NCBI GenBank assembly: GCA_032988165.1
Contig: JANTQF010000176.1
Coordinates: 1-64,000, forward strand
Direction: 5' to 3'
Length of the DNA stretch: 64,000 nucleotides
DNA from: Emmonsiellopsis sp. PD_33
Taxonomy: Eukaryota > Ascomycota > Eurotiomycetes > Onygenales > Ajellomycetaceae
The position numbers and the translations under genes were made by a program. Positions within the stretch are counted from its first letter, which is position 1. Every line of letters starts with the position of its first letter. Under the pieces are notes generated by a model. It was not told the DNA's origin and searched no databases. It was given only the letters and a program-made list of their open reading frames with translations. Shown here piece by piece: positions 49,098 to 60,748 of the stretch.

Positions 49098-50321
49098 TTA
49101 CGACAGCTGGTGTCCTCTCCGTCTGTGGATGGCGCCGACATTCCTCTTCACTGCTGCGATCGACAGCTCAGCACCAGTGCCAGGCGTGCATTGTGTGCCG
49201 GCAGAAACGGCCATCGCAACAGACCACTGTCCGCTCGCGCAGCGCTGGAAGGAGGTGCCGCCAATGCAGTTCCACTCTCCCTCATTCTGGCAAGGACCAG
49301 TCTGTGCGCTACCGCTGCCTTGGCCGGGTGATTGTTTGGCGGGGGCCGCAGATGGAGCTGGGTTCACGACGGGAGACTTCGCTGGTGGAGACTTCGCTGG
49401 TGGTGAAGCAGGTTGGGTAGCGAATACTCCTGGCGAGACAGTAGGCGCTGTCTTGGATGGGGTCGGTTGTGGAGCGGATGGGTATGACTTTGGCGCGTCA
49501 CCCCCGTTTCCGCCGCTGCCTCCAGTGCTTCCACCTTCTCCAGCAGAAGGGCCGGCCTGTCCATTAGCCATAGTGCAGACTGGTTCACCAGGGCTGAGAA
49601 GGTTGGCGAGGGCACCGAAAAGGTCGACGGAAGGGCCTGCCTTGGGGAAACGGATATCAACACCTTCCTTGGTAGTGCAGCCGTTGATGTTTGCGACGAA
49701 CATTTCGGGCAGGTCATCGCGCTTGGCGAGAGAGACAGCCTTGGAGGCGGGCTCAGAAGCTGCGGTAGGCGTGTAGCGACGCTTCTTGGCTCCGGTGACA
49801 GTGATAGGGGCACAGTTCATGTAGAACTCTCGGTTGCCGATGCGGTTCAGCCAGGTCCACGCAAAGGTGTAGTCGCCTGGTGCGATACCGGAGGGGATCT
49901 TAAACTTGAATGTTGACGCGCCGGTGCCGTACGGGTCTTCAGGTAGGTTGCCATCGACTGATGATGGGCAGCCACCTTCGATCGAGTGGATGACTTTCCA
50001 GACAGAGTTTTTGGTGGGAACTTTGTCGGTGGTCAAACTGAGTTGGCAGGATCCTCCGCCGTGAACAGCACTGCCAATGAAGCTAAGGGTCTGTTCCTCT
50101 CCAATGGCCATCATGTTTTCTGGGGGGACTGGGGCGCCTTTCGGGGCAGCATATGATCCCCCGAACTTGCAGGGGAAATCGGAGCCATCAGCGGCGAGGG
50201 GGCTGTTGTTCAAAGCGTCTGGGTTGAATGGCACGGGGGTAGCGATCTTCATATGGGCGTGGACTGTGCTGGTGGAGAGCAGGGTGGCAGCCACGGCCAC
50301 GAAGGAGGGTGAGAACAACAT
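49098..50321 (-). CDS. AA11-type lytic polysaccharide monooxygenase with C-terminal Cys-containing module
   Basis: Secreted copper-dependent oxidase acting on chitin (established for AA11). One exon, 407 residues. Signal peptide 1-22 ends ..TVHA, so the mature protein begins with His23 (HMKIATPVPF), the N-terminal copper ligand. His87 in SAVHGGGSC completes the histidine brace, and Tyr167 in REFYMNCAPI is the expected axial residue. NNSPLAADGSDFPCK is a hallmark AA11 segment. A Gly/Ser/Pro/Lys linker (with repeated PPAKSP) leads to a terminal module, EGEWNCIGGTSFQRCASGQW, which resembles the X278-type domain attached to some Aspergillus AA11 enzymes. The upstream region is unusually long. The chitin target is family knowledge; host or self cell wall cannot be told apart. 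Confidence 0.92.
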   Translation of the reverse strand: MLFSPSFVAVAATLLSTSTVHAHMKIATPVPFNPDALNNSPLAADGSDFPCKFGGSYAAPKGAPVPPENMMAIGEEQTLSFIGSAVHGGGSCQLSLTTDKVPTKNSVWKVIHSIEGGCPSSVDGNLPEDPYGTGASTFKFKIPSGIAPGDYTFAWTWLNRIGNREFYMNCAPITVTGAKKRRYTPTAASEPASKAVSLAKRDDLPEMFVANINGCTTKEGVDIRFPKAGPSVDLFGALANLLSPGEPVCTMANGQAGPSAGEGGSTGGSGGNGGDAPKSYPSAPQPTPSKTAPTVSPGVFATQPASPPAKSPPAKSPVVNPAPSAAPAKQSPGQGSGSAQTGPCQNEGEWNCIGGTSFQRCASGQWSVAMAVSAGTQCTPGTGAELSIAAVKRNVGAIHRRRGHQLS

Positions 50322-53300
50322 TTTGTACGTCTTGTATTTGCTTTTCTGATTTTTTTTGGAGGTAGTTTATGTGCAAAGGTGTCGAGGATTCGGGGGAAGT
50401 GCTTCGCAGAAGCTGCTCTGTGGTATGTCTGTTGGCTTGGTTGAAGGAGTGTGTCGCTGTGTGGTCCTCGAGTGCCCTTATATCTTTCGAGATGTCTCGT
50501 ACCTGACGAGAAACTTTGCGAGAGATAGAATGGAAGAGGTCGATCAAGACGGAAGTCGGTCGTTAATCTTGGTCGATTCCACGCAGTATGAAGGGAACGG
50601 CTCTGGGCAGTCAAGAAACGAGAGGATCTTGTAGGAAGTCAGCGAGAGAGTTCAGGAAGAATCCAGACGATTGAAGTGGTAAGGACAGTAGAATGAGTGG
50701 ATGATGCCGCTGCAGAAGACAAAAGAAGGAGAGAAAAGAGAGTGACAGTAGAAGAGAAAGAATATCAAATAGTCACCAGTGCGGATAACTCCTTAATCCA
50801 CAGTAGATATCCCGCACTAACTGCTGTGGCCAGCAAGGAGGATCAGACATGAAACAGCAGAGGTCCAAGTGCAGTTGCATGAAGGAGCAGCTTTAAAAGG
50901 GGGAGTGTGCTGATCAAATCCACAAAAGTGAAGGGATAATACAAAATTGATGTGTTTTACCTCTATTCAATAGGAACCAAACTTGTTTAACTCGAAAGAT
51001 GATCCTCTGGAGATTGTGTTGATCGACTGACCAATATTGCCGCAAGTGCTTTTGATATTCTTTTCGCAACCGCAATGGAAATTGCAGAGTATGTTCAAGG
51101 AATGTAAAAATACTCTTGATCGATGCCACAGGCAAAAATGAAGAGTAGATTGTGGTGGTTTTTGAAAAGATAGGGAGAGACTGGACAGGACCCAAGTCAA
51201 AAGACAAAAAGACAAATCCCGAGCAGGGAGAGGGGGAGAGGTGCGAACTGGGGTGCAGTGTCGAAACGGACCAGCGTGATGAAAGAAGAGGAGAGGAAAT
51301 CAAACAAGCTTGGCGGAGGGAGGGGAGGGGGTTAATATATCGGCCTGGTGGGCGGCCTGGGCTTATTCCCCGGATGATATCGAGGAAATTCCTTGCCCAG
51401 TCAAGCCCGCGGACTCTGTGCCTGATGCTAGCGCGAGCTAAACGTTCCCTCGCCCGGCCACAAGCATGGTTATGGTCCTTCGCTCTCCTGGTAATTTGAC
51501 CAGGATGTGGGCCAAGGGGGCTAGGGCAGGAAGGGTGGATTTTGCTGGGCGACGGACAATTGGCCCATGAGAAGTGGCATCCGCCTGCGATGAGAGGGGA
51601 CCTGACGAAGCGCAGTGGACAGTGGAATTCGAAACATGCTAATACAGGGCGATCTGCTTTTCCCAGTGGGCGGAAATGCTGGGTTTCCCAGCTGCGGTGA
51701 CCACTCAGCGCATGATGTTTCCTGCAGATCGTGACATTCGACACGATCCTGTTCAAGGGCAAAAGAACCAGGGCGCCAGAACAGCGCCCAGACACAGAGA
51801 CCGAAACAGGTGAATGGGACGGCTTATTCGTGTTGCATCTGCTGGGGCCGGATGGCGAGAGAGCGGCTGGGAGTGGAGGACAAGGAGGAGAGGTGTACGG
51901 CGGCGACAAAGTGACAGCCAGTCGTTGCATCGTCCATCTCCAGAGGCAAAGAAGCCTAAGCTGAGGGTGTTAGCTGAGGCCACCAGCAGTGGGCCGTGGT
52001 ACCCAGCCCAGATGGTGAACCAAGACACCAGCTATTACGCGGGCTCCCCAGGGCCTTCGGGGTTCGGCTGGGCCGCCGTCCAGCGGTGAGCAGCGATACC
52101 AGGCGATTACAGCAGACGATACTCCATACATGCCCGATGCTGGCCCCTGGTGTCGTGTTCAACGTGGATGTGGTGGTCTGGGCGCAGAGGCCGGTATCTG
52201 TCACCCTTTCGCAGTGGCTTCTCGTCCGATAATGAGAACAAGATGAGGTTGGGAGGTCGTCTGGCTGTTTCTGGCAGGTGGATGTACGGTACGGTACCGT
52301 ATCTTCCGGTGTACGCCTGCCGTGCCCTGCCCGCGCGAGTATTTTTGGTAATCCCAATACAGGTGCATCTCTGCGCTCAGCCTCATCGCTCTCACCAAAC
52401 TTCGGATTCAAGATTTGATATTCCACCTCATCTCTGCTATCTTCTCTTACTATTTGCTGTCTCCAGCTCTTTCATCACCTTCTTCAAACCTCTCCTCGCC
52501 GCAACATCTCGAGAAATTGGCGTATCAATCCTGCTCCCACATGTCAACCTCAATTCCCAAGCCACAGACATGAAACACCAGTCCAAAGACCAAGCAAGGT
52601 TCCTCATCTTTCGCGGTTGCTCTCAGCCTATCATCCCCCTGCGTCCCCTCCAGCCGTGGCACTGCTTCTCAGGAACCAGGGACAACAGCGCGTTGATTGG
52701 TGCTGGACGGGAATCCTGGCCAAGTTTATGGGCACTTTCACCCGTGCATGAATCGCTCATCGAGAGAGGACGGAATATTTCGCCACACTCCGACCCGTTG
52801 TCAGATTTTTACTTTCCCCGCGCTTGCGGGAGAGGCGGATTTTTGCTTGTTTTTCAGCAGGGCCGGGATGTCCTTTTTACTAACTTTTAATTGTCGCAGG
52901 GCTGTGGAGAACATTACTCTTTCCTTGACCGCAGATTTTGTTCGGAATTTATTATTTCAAGGCACATGGGCGAATCTCCTCGTTCGTGATCATCAAAAAC
53001 ACCCTTGAAATCTCCAGCATTGATACTCAATCGTTATTAGCTACTTTACCATTTAAACTTCAACGACCCCTTGATGAGGTTCCAGCTCCCAAAATCAAAA
53101 ACACGAGCCTGGGCCAACAAAGACTGCCACCGAGAAACCGGTTCGTCTCCATCGCAGCAAACCTGAAACGACCGGCTTCCGCCTAAAAAAATGAAAAACG
53201 GCCAGATGGCTTGCCACCCTTGGTTGTTCGAGAAATGAAGATTGTTTCCTCCACCGGGTTGCAGGGAAACAAGAAGCATGAAGAAAAAAGAAGGCCTTGC

Positions 53301-56300
53301 CCTTAATTTTTTCTTTCCTGGAACTTTTTCGTTTCGTTTTCTCGCAAGATTTAACTGATGTGTTTCGATATAGAAACTAGGGCATTGGAACCCCCCGCAC
53401 CAAGGAACTCGAAAACTCCCTCAACTATGGTTATTCCTCGGATGTTCCCATTGTTCCCAGAGAGTCTATTTTTTCTCGAAACTCTTTCCAAATTTCTGGA
53501 CATGTTTCGACCGTCATGATCAACTCTGTCTCCTCATCCTCTGGTTGGAAGTAGATCCTTCCACACCGGACTGAAACATCGGACATTTATTTAGTAATCC
53601 TTTGGTTTTTTGAAACGATCTTTGCTTTTTTCAACTTGACCTTGACGAACCCGGATGAGTGGCTAATGATAACGACGGGGGGAGACGCTTGCAAATGTTT
53701 TGGAATATCTTACGGATATGCGTTTGGGCCCATGTCGAGGGGACGGAGCTTGGACCCTACCCAGAAACCCCTTGCGGCATTGCCTCGTGGGACCTCCGGA
53801 TTTGCCGGTGGAAGCACTGGGGGGAATCTGAAGATAATGATGGAGGCGGGATGCAAGATGGCATGGCACGGCATGTGATGATGTACCTCGACCTCGAATT
53901 CATCGATCTCAAGTTACTCTCGATCCCATAGGCTTTCCTTGTGAATATTTCCCCCCGCAGCCCAAACTACCTCCCCCAAAGGAGAATCAATCATACACAG
54001 TCTACCCAGTCAGCCATACTCCATGACGGTTGACCCGCCGTCATTCTCATTCCTCATCTCATTCTGCAGTCGTCCCCAAAGCCGTTAAATCCCAGCAAAA
54101 ACATGTGCGCGCGCGTATGTGTTCCGGAGAGATGAAAGGGGCTTGCCCTCCCCCCCCTGTCAGCCGCCTAATAGTAACTGTCTGCAAGTACTACAACGTG
54201 GCCATGCTACTCTACCAATACATTGTTTGATAACTGGCTACGCTCACTAACTACAGTTCATGCCCATCCCATGGAGGGCGGTTGTAACTATGAGTTGTCA
54301 TATTTGATGGGTATATGATAATAATACTCTTGCAATCGCAGTTTCAACCCAGGATGCTAGTAACCACCCAAGATCTATATATCGTCTCATTTAGGTCCGG
54401 TACACGTAGCAAGCAACAAGACCGAGCCAGTGATGGAATATTAGTTATTAGGCTTCGATATCGTAATAGCACAGCTGTATTTATCAAGAGCAACTTATGG
54501 TCTCCGCTCATGTTCGACCTGCTCTGTCTGCCTACTTCCTGTACCCTCCCCGCCATAGCGGGTAGATACAGTACAGTCTGCCTTGCCACACTGCATATGC
54601 TGGGCCCATCACTGACCGATCCTCTCGGCAAATGGGGAAACTGTACATTCATCATGCCTCGTCACTATCATAAATACAGCACACACCGGTTCTCCTCATC
54701 CTCGGATCGCCCGAGTATCGATATTAAGCGCCTCCTCATATGTGCGTGTATGTATGTGCTGTACTACTAATCTATGCATCCCCCCCCACCCACAGCTGTG
54801 CATAACCGGGATCCGGATAGACGGTGACACAACAGCGCTGCCACTATCAGCAAAGCAAACGGAGCGTGGGATCTGGAATCGATGATCGATTCGATCGGTG
54901 GGTGGGGGTGGAGGGGGGAGGGGTAGGGGTAGGGGCAGAGGGAGCGGGGAACCGTGGTCTACAGTATGTATACGCGCGCAACTCGAGTTGGGAATTAGAT
55001 AAGATAGGCTGGGTGGTGGGGTGGTTTGCGTACATGTGTACACTATGGTGTTAAAGAGTTTGTGAAGAATGCGATGGAATGTGTGTGATATGATACAGTT
55101 TTGGTTTCACTGTCAAGGAGGAGATGTAAGTTCCCCCGCTTTCTACTGTGAAGAATGATGGGTTAAAAAGGATTTTGGATGTGATGAATAGTCGGTATAA
55201 TGCATCATAAGAGAAGGAAGGGAGGAGGGGGGGAGGTCGTGAGTTCGTGATTGGGGGAATGTCTGGTTTCGTACATAGTTGATCGGTGATACTTTTGCCT
55301 GCTGAAACGCTCTGAAAGGGATTAGATTATTGAAGATGAGTTCAGTTACTCGTCATTCAATCGAGTGTGGACAACATCTTTTAGGCGCCCAAGGAAAAGA
55401 TTCACGTATGGATGGAATACCATCCCAGACACAGGGTAAGGCGGGCGGCATGCCGAGCGCTGTGCTGGACTTCATTCACACGCTTGCTGTTGGTGAGGGG
55501 TAAACTTGTAGTCAACTAGCGGATGGAAGCGCTGACTTCTGCATTGCTTAACTTACTCCTTGTCAATTTGTTGCACGGTGGGATGGGTGGGGGAGAATCT
55601 ACGTCCGGCGGTTGGTAGTAAGTAGTTAGTAGTGGTTGTTTGTCTCTTTCAGACACAGATACTGATATTTAGCCCTAGAGGCCGTTTCATTCGACACTTT
55701 ATCGTCGATCTCATAGGCCAGCGTCCAACGCAACAAAAAAGATTTGATGTCAAAATCGATACGCAACTAGTTAGTTAAATCCTCCGGTTTTGAAACGCGC
55801 AGAACACGTCAACGGAATGAAACCGACGTGGTCTTGGCTGCGTCCTTCGCTTCCCCCCCCCTTCAGGAACAAACCAACCGAAACTCATCTCCACCACATC
55901 ACCTGAACCAGGAGCTTCTGTGAAGAATTAGGTAGCGACGGAGACGGCGACGTTTATTGGTCACTTACCAGCCTATCATATGCTTTCTTCAAGGAATGGA
56001 GAAGGTCGGGCAGTTTTGTGTCCCTAGATGAAGGAGGCATCGAATCGGAGATATTCGTCGCAGAATCGAGATGTTCCACATGTGTGGTGGTGATTGGGAT
56101 ATCGCCAGATACATAGCAAACGTTGACAGCGTATAAGCTCCGGCCATGTGGTTTGTGACTTCTTGACTTGCTGTTTCAACTGTGATGTTTGAGAAATGTG
56201 GGGAGTCGAATCTTCAAAGGGTCATCGTGTTGGGATACGTTGCCAGCTGTCTTCGCGCCCGGATATTGTCAATTTATCGTCGATGTGATGGCAGTGGAGC

Positions 56301-59300
56301 GTCTTTGTGAATTGTATCCTGACACCTGGGGATCGTGATTCATCCTCTCCACCTCTGGAATCACCGTTAGTGCTTTACAATTTTTTGTCTGTTGGACGCG
56401 GATGGGCCACAGGCGGCAGTTAGTTATCTGACTCGTCAGACTGTGTCAAACGAAACCATCACCATCCCATGGTGTCAAATCAGCTATGTATGGGGGAATA
56501 TCCTTCGTTTCATCCCATCTTCCGCTCAGCAAGTAACGACCCGAGAAGACGGCATGATAAAGAACAGCTCAGACAATGGATATCAAACAAGCCTGTGGAG
56601 ACCAAACCTGCCAGGAATCTCCCCTCTTGCCTCCCTGCTTGACCATCCGGTCACCGGAATAAGCTTGCGCTTCCCAGCCAGCCTTCCTTCCTCCCATCCG
56701 CCACCAGGTCGAAGGAGCGTGAAAGCCCCATACCGCCTTGTCACTTGATGAGACTCTCCACGGAGATTGATCCTTTCTTGACATCCAAAGAGAGGTTGAG
56801 GCGATCAGGCCCGGATACCACCATAAAGTTTAAAGACGGCCTCGGATGGATCCAGGGTCGCTTTTCGGGGGAGTCACAATGTTAAAGTTGCTCTAACCTT
56901 CGACGCGGCATTTGCCATCCTGGTCGATTGGATGATGAGCTTCGCTGGGGGCGAGTTAAGTCAGGAACCCGGCTATTAAGGCGCGGCCCCTGCTGTATAT
57001 GACAATCGAGAGAGACTTTTAATCGTCTCGAGAAGGGATAAAGAAAGGTAAAAATGTGTCTGGTGGAGGAGAAATCCAGCAATCAGGAGTGGAAAAGTCC
57101 ATCTTACTGCTGGCCATTGAAACGTAGAATGGGAAAGGGGGGTGAGGAAACAAAGATGGAGATGGTTTTTGGCTCACGGATAGAAGCCGAAAATGGATAT
57201 CATATTCCATAACTTGGAAAGTCTCATCATGGAAATAAAGGGCAAGGGTGCTTTTCAAGGACCAACAGTCTTCAAAATTAACCCATACTTAAACGAGCAT
57301 AGTTTGGAGATTTGACGTCTTTTGTTCCGATGTTGGAGTTTTGCCAGAAGTTGGTAAGAAGACCCCTTTTAGGCAAAGACAAAAATTAAGCGTTGGATGC
57401 GCAATGCTTGACTCGAGAGAATAGCCTTGCGTTGAACTAACCCGTTAACTAAAATAACTCCAGGGAGTGAGAAAGCTAAACGGCAAAAGAAAGAAAGAAA
57501 GAAAGGAATCAATGCCTCCAAGCTTCTTGGCAGCATGATCGTGCGACAAATTCCCTTGACGAAGTTCACGGTCAAATTTCAATAATCTCTGTCGTTGCTT
57601 CGCCTCCCCCTATTTCTGTTTTCCCCGCGCTCTTGCAACTCGCAATTCTTAATACAACAGTATTATGATTTTCGTTATTTTGTTCGGACAGGAAGATGTT
57701 AATTCATGCAGGAGTCAGGGGAACACGAAATGTCCCTTTTTTTCCTTTTTGACGGGAGTAACTCGGGTGTTTGTCATTCAATCATCTGGTTATGGCCCAT
57801 GGGTGTTCACGGTTTCAGAGTTGATCACCCTAGGCTCAAGCCAACGCTGTGCAGAAGGGAGGAAACGGCATTTTTTAAAAATAGAATTCATTTCTTCGTC
57901 AGATATGGATGTTGGAATTGAGTCGGCATTTGGCGCAGAGTGAGTAATCCGGTCGTCTCCAAAATGTTCTTATGCTGTTATGATTAATTTCTAACAGGGC
58001 TAGTTACGCAGGTTGGGGATGGCTCTTTATCACCATTTTTAGGTTGAGTTGGTTTTATGCAGCTCTCCGGCGATATCATCTTCTAATGCTTCCACGAATG
58101 TTAGTGGATTATTGATCAACTGGGCCTACTTATCTGTAGACTGTCATGGGTCATGATCTTTGTTGCCCCGTTGCTATGAGGGAGGCAATAATGGGCTTTA
58201 TCAGGACCCATAGGAGAAGAAATATTCTCCAAATCCCTACGCATGAGCAGTCGCCTTGAGCCTTTCAAAGTTTTAGGGAAGCGTTTTCTTCTTTTTAATG
58301 GCATTATTTCTTTTATATAGCCGTGGATTCTGACTCGGTTAATACCTGAGCTGTTGGTTATGAAAATACCTGTGCTCCTCTCAACACTGGAATTTAGAGA
58401 TCCGTCATCCATATCAACAAGACGGCATATATATGTCCTAGATCCTGAGCTTCCCCAATCCAGTCACTGGTGATGGCTCTTCTTCTGCTCACAAGCAGGG
58501 TCTACCTAATCTCCCCCTTGTCCCGCCGAAGTTTCTTGAACAAACCAGAACATTTTGACTGGGAGACATGGTGACTCCCGTACATGTCTTTCTCTAGGAC
58601 CGCAACGTCCACGACTAGCTGATCATGTTATCAATTGGATCTGTACCAAAAGTCCAGCTTGTAAGAACTGACTAACTGCTTGCTGTGGTGTACAGAATTG
58701 TTCAACATGGCTGAGGTTCCTGACCCCTTTGCTGTTCCTACTTTGTAGCTGTGGATGGATGACAATCTTATTCAGTCAACCCAATAATGCGCAGAGCAAA
58801 ATAAGGGAATATTTTTTACAGAGATGCAAAGCAATTGTCAAAGGTTGGCAAAAAAATAAATATGCAAGTTTGGTCCTCACTTAGGCAAATTTGCTGGGTC
58901 TCTGGCTGCACTTGCTTTTTGGTCTACCTTTGCATGAGGATAAATTTTTGATCTTGGTCAGTGGGAATCTACACTTTTTTCAGAATATGCACATTCTACT
59001 GTATGAGAAAAGTGAGGGCTATGGCAGCGCATCAAGGGGCCTGTGGTGAGTTCCCATCTGCTCCCAAGTTTGGTAGGGAATACTACATTACTGATTGACA
59101 GGCGTCAGGTAATTAACACATCTATAAAACAACTAAAACTAATGACGTAGGGTATGTTCTGGATGTCCTTGAGGTCAGCCTCAAGGATATCAGTATCCTG
59201 TCTTCAAGTAAGTTGCCTCTCTTTGCAATATTTCCCAAGTTGCCTCAAGCATTATAGCTTTACCAGAAGTCTCCTGCTTGGGATTAGCTGACATATCCCC

Positions 59301-60748
59301 ACAGAGCACACCGGGATTATCGAACGGCTTAGAGTCCATTCTAGCTCTGGAAGCCTAGCCCCTCTTCTTACGAAGCGTTGTGTCGCTCTCTGCTGTCGCT
59401 ATTTGATAATACTTCACCACCCACAGGCCGCATTGCCTTACGATGTCTCTGCAATATTTTGTTTCTAGCCGAATCCACACGACAGATGTTTGCTGACGGC
59501 AACTATCCAAAGAAAGCAATGGAGAGAATGAAAGTAAGATCCATACCCTACAATACAGTGCAACAATTCTGTTCTTGGTCCTATGCCCATTTGCGCATCT
59601 GCATATCGAAGCCATACCCCAGCCCGCCCACAAAGTACCTGCTTGTCAACCCCCCAGCAATTCTCAAAAGGACACAAGCATCCTCCGCCAACGTGCCCTA
59701 CCACCAATTGTCCGCAGCAGACTTCCTTGCACAATGCCAAACAGGAGCATGGACGTTCGGGTTATGATTACCAGCTGGCCTTTGGAGAGGATGGTGGTGT
59801 CCAGCCCTGTGGCAGCAATGCTCCTGATTGCTCATCCGCAAGCCGTGTAGGGGAATGGGTTAAATACTGGAACGGTAGGGTCCCGTTGAATGTTTTGGGC
59901 GAACTTGCGGTGGACAGTGGTGTGTAGTAGTTATTTAACATTGCACAGTTAAGCGTCTACGCCCAACAAATTCTTCTCGATAGTCAATTTGTATCTTGAC
60001 CCAACTTAATTTGGCACAGCGATCAAAGTAATAAAATAATGCCGGAAAAAATATGATAAAACCCAAGCTCCAAAGCCAAGATCCCACACCAATCTCCATC
60101 CCTTTCCCCCAAAACAAGTTTAGCCATCCTCCCCCGTCTCCGGCTATCCACCACCAGCCGGCAAACACACACATCAAGAAGCCGAGGAAGCCGGCCCAGA
60201 ACACCCAACCAACCCACAACGCACACAACTCAACTCGACATTGAAAAAAGGAAAAAGTAAAAAAAGAAAACATAACCACAAAGCCGAATCATGCTTGCCG
60301 GTCTGCTCACCTAACTTACTACTTACTGTAGTTACTCATTTCTACCCGAAAAACAGGCGGTCCGGCCGGCAATTCGGAACTAAACTACGTACAACAACCG
60401 AGCAGGCGACTTTGTATGGTCTCGAATTATCCAGCAAAATGTGGGGGTGGGGGTGATAGATCGCTGGCGTCATGGAGAGCTGGTTTTAGTTAATTAAACT
60501 ACTTGAAGCGGGGGAAAGAAAAGCTCTTGGATGCACGTCGGGCCATAGCGGGATTCTTGATTGATTGAGAGAGATACATAACTAGCCGACAATTTACCAA
60601 CCTCTCTTCCTCTCGCTCTCTTTAGCTACAGCCATTCTTTCTCCGTGAGAGTTCGTACCTCTCTCTACCTGTCGTCCTCTATTTCCTTGTGCAATTGATA
60701 TAGCCCCTCCGTCCGAAGCCACCACGCACACATCGTATCACAGCGGCT
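50322..60748. other. Gene-poor interval, 10.4 kb
   Basis: Between the divergent AA11 and acetoacetyl-CoA synthetase genes. The longest open frame (50914-51930, minus, 338 codons from ATG) is rich in Ser, Pro, Arg and His, with no domain or splice context, and is probably not coding. A 55-codon frame lies at 55336-55503. A Ric8-like exon lies at 59427-59533. Otherwise pyrimidine-rich tracts and short frames only. It could carry long UTRs, non-coding transcripts or decayed duplicates. Confidence 0.5.
59427..59533 (+). pseudogene. Isolated exon resembling fungal Ric8/synembryn
   Basis: A 107-nt open segment bounded by an acceptor (CCACCCACAG) and a donor (GTAAGA). It encodes RIALRCLCNILFLAES followed by TRQMFADGNYPKKAMERMK. 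This resembles the conserved armadillo-like stretch of fungal Ric8 (ALRCLxNxLLL..TRQMFVDLGY..KA..LK), a guanine-nucleotide exchange factor for G-alpha. No partner exons with Ric8 similarity were found upstream or downstream; flanking frames contain stops. It is best read as a relic of a duplicated gene. An alternative is a diverged gene whose other exons were missed, or chance similarity. Confidence 0.4.

Noticed and set aside
52150..52890. 246-codon plus-strand open frame in the gene desert
   Set aside because: Low-information composition, no domain, no neighbouring exons.
60182..60187. CCTCGG (FarA/FarB-type) site upstream of acetoacetyl-CoA synthetase
   Set aside because: A single 6-mer 560 bp upstream is expected by chance; no cluster of sites seen.
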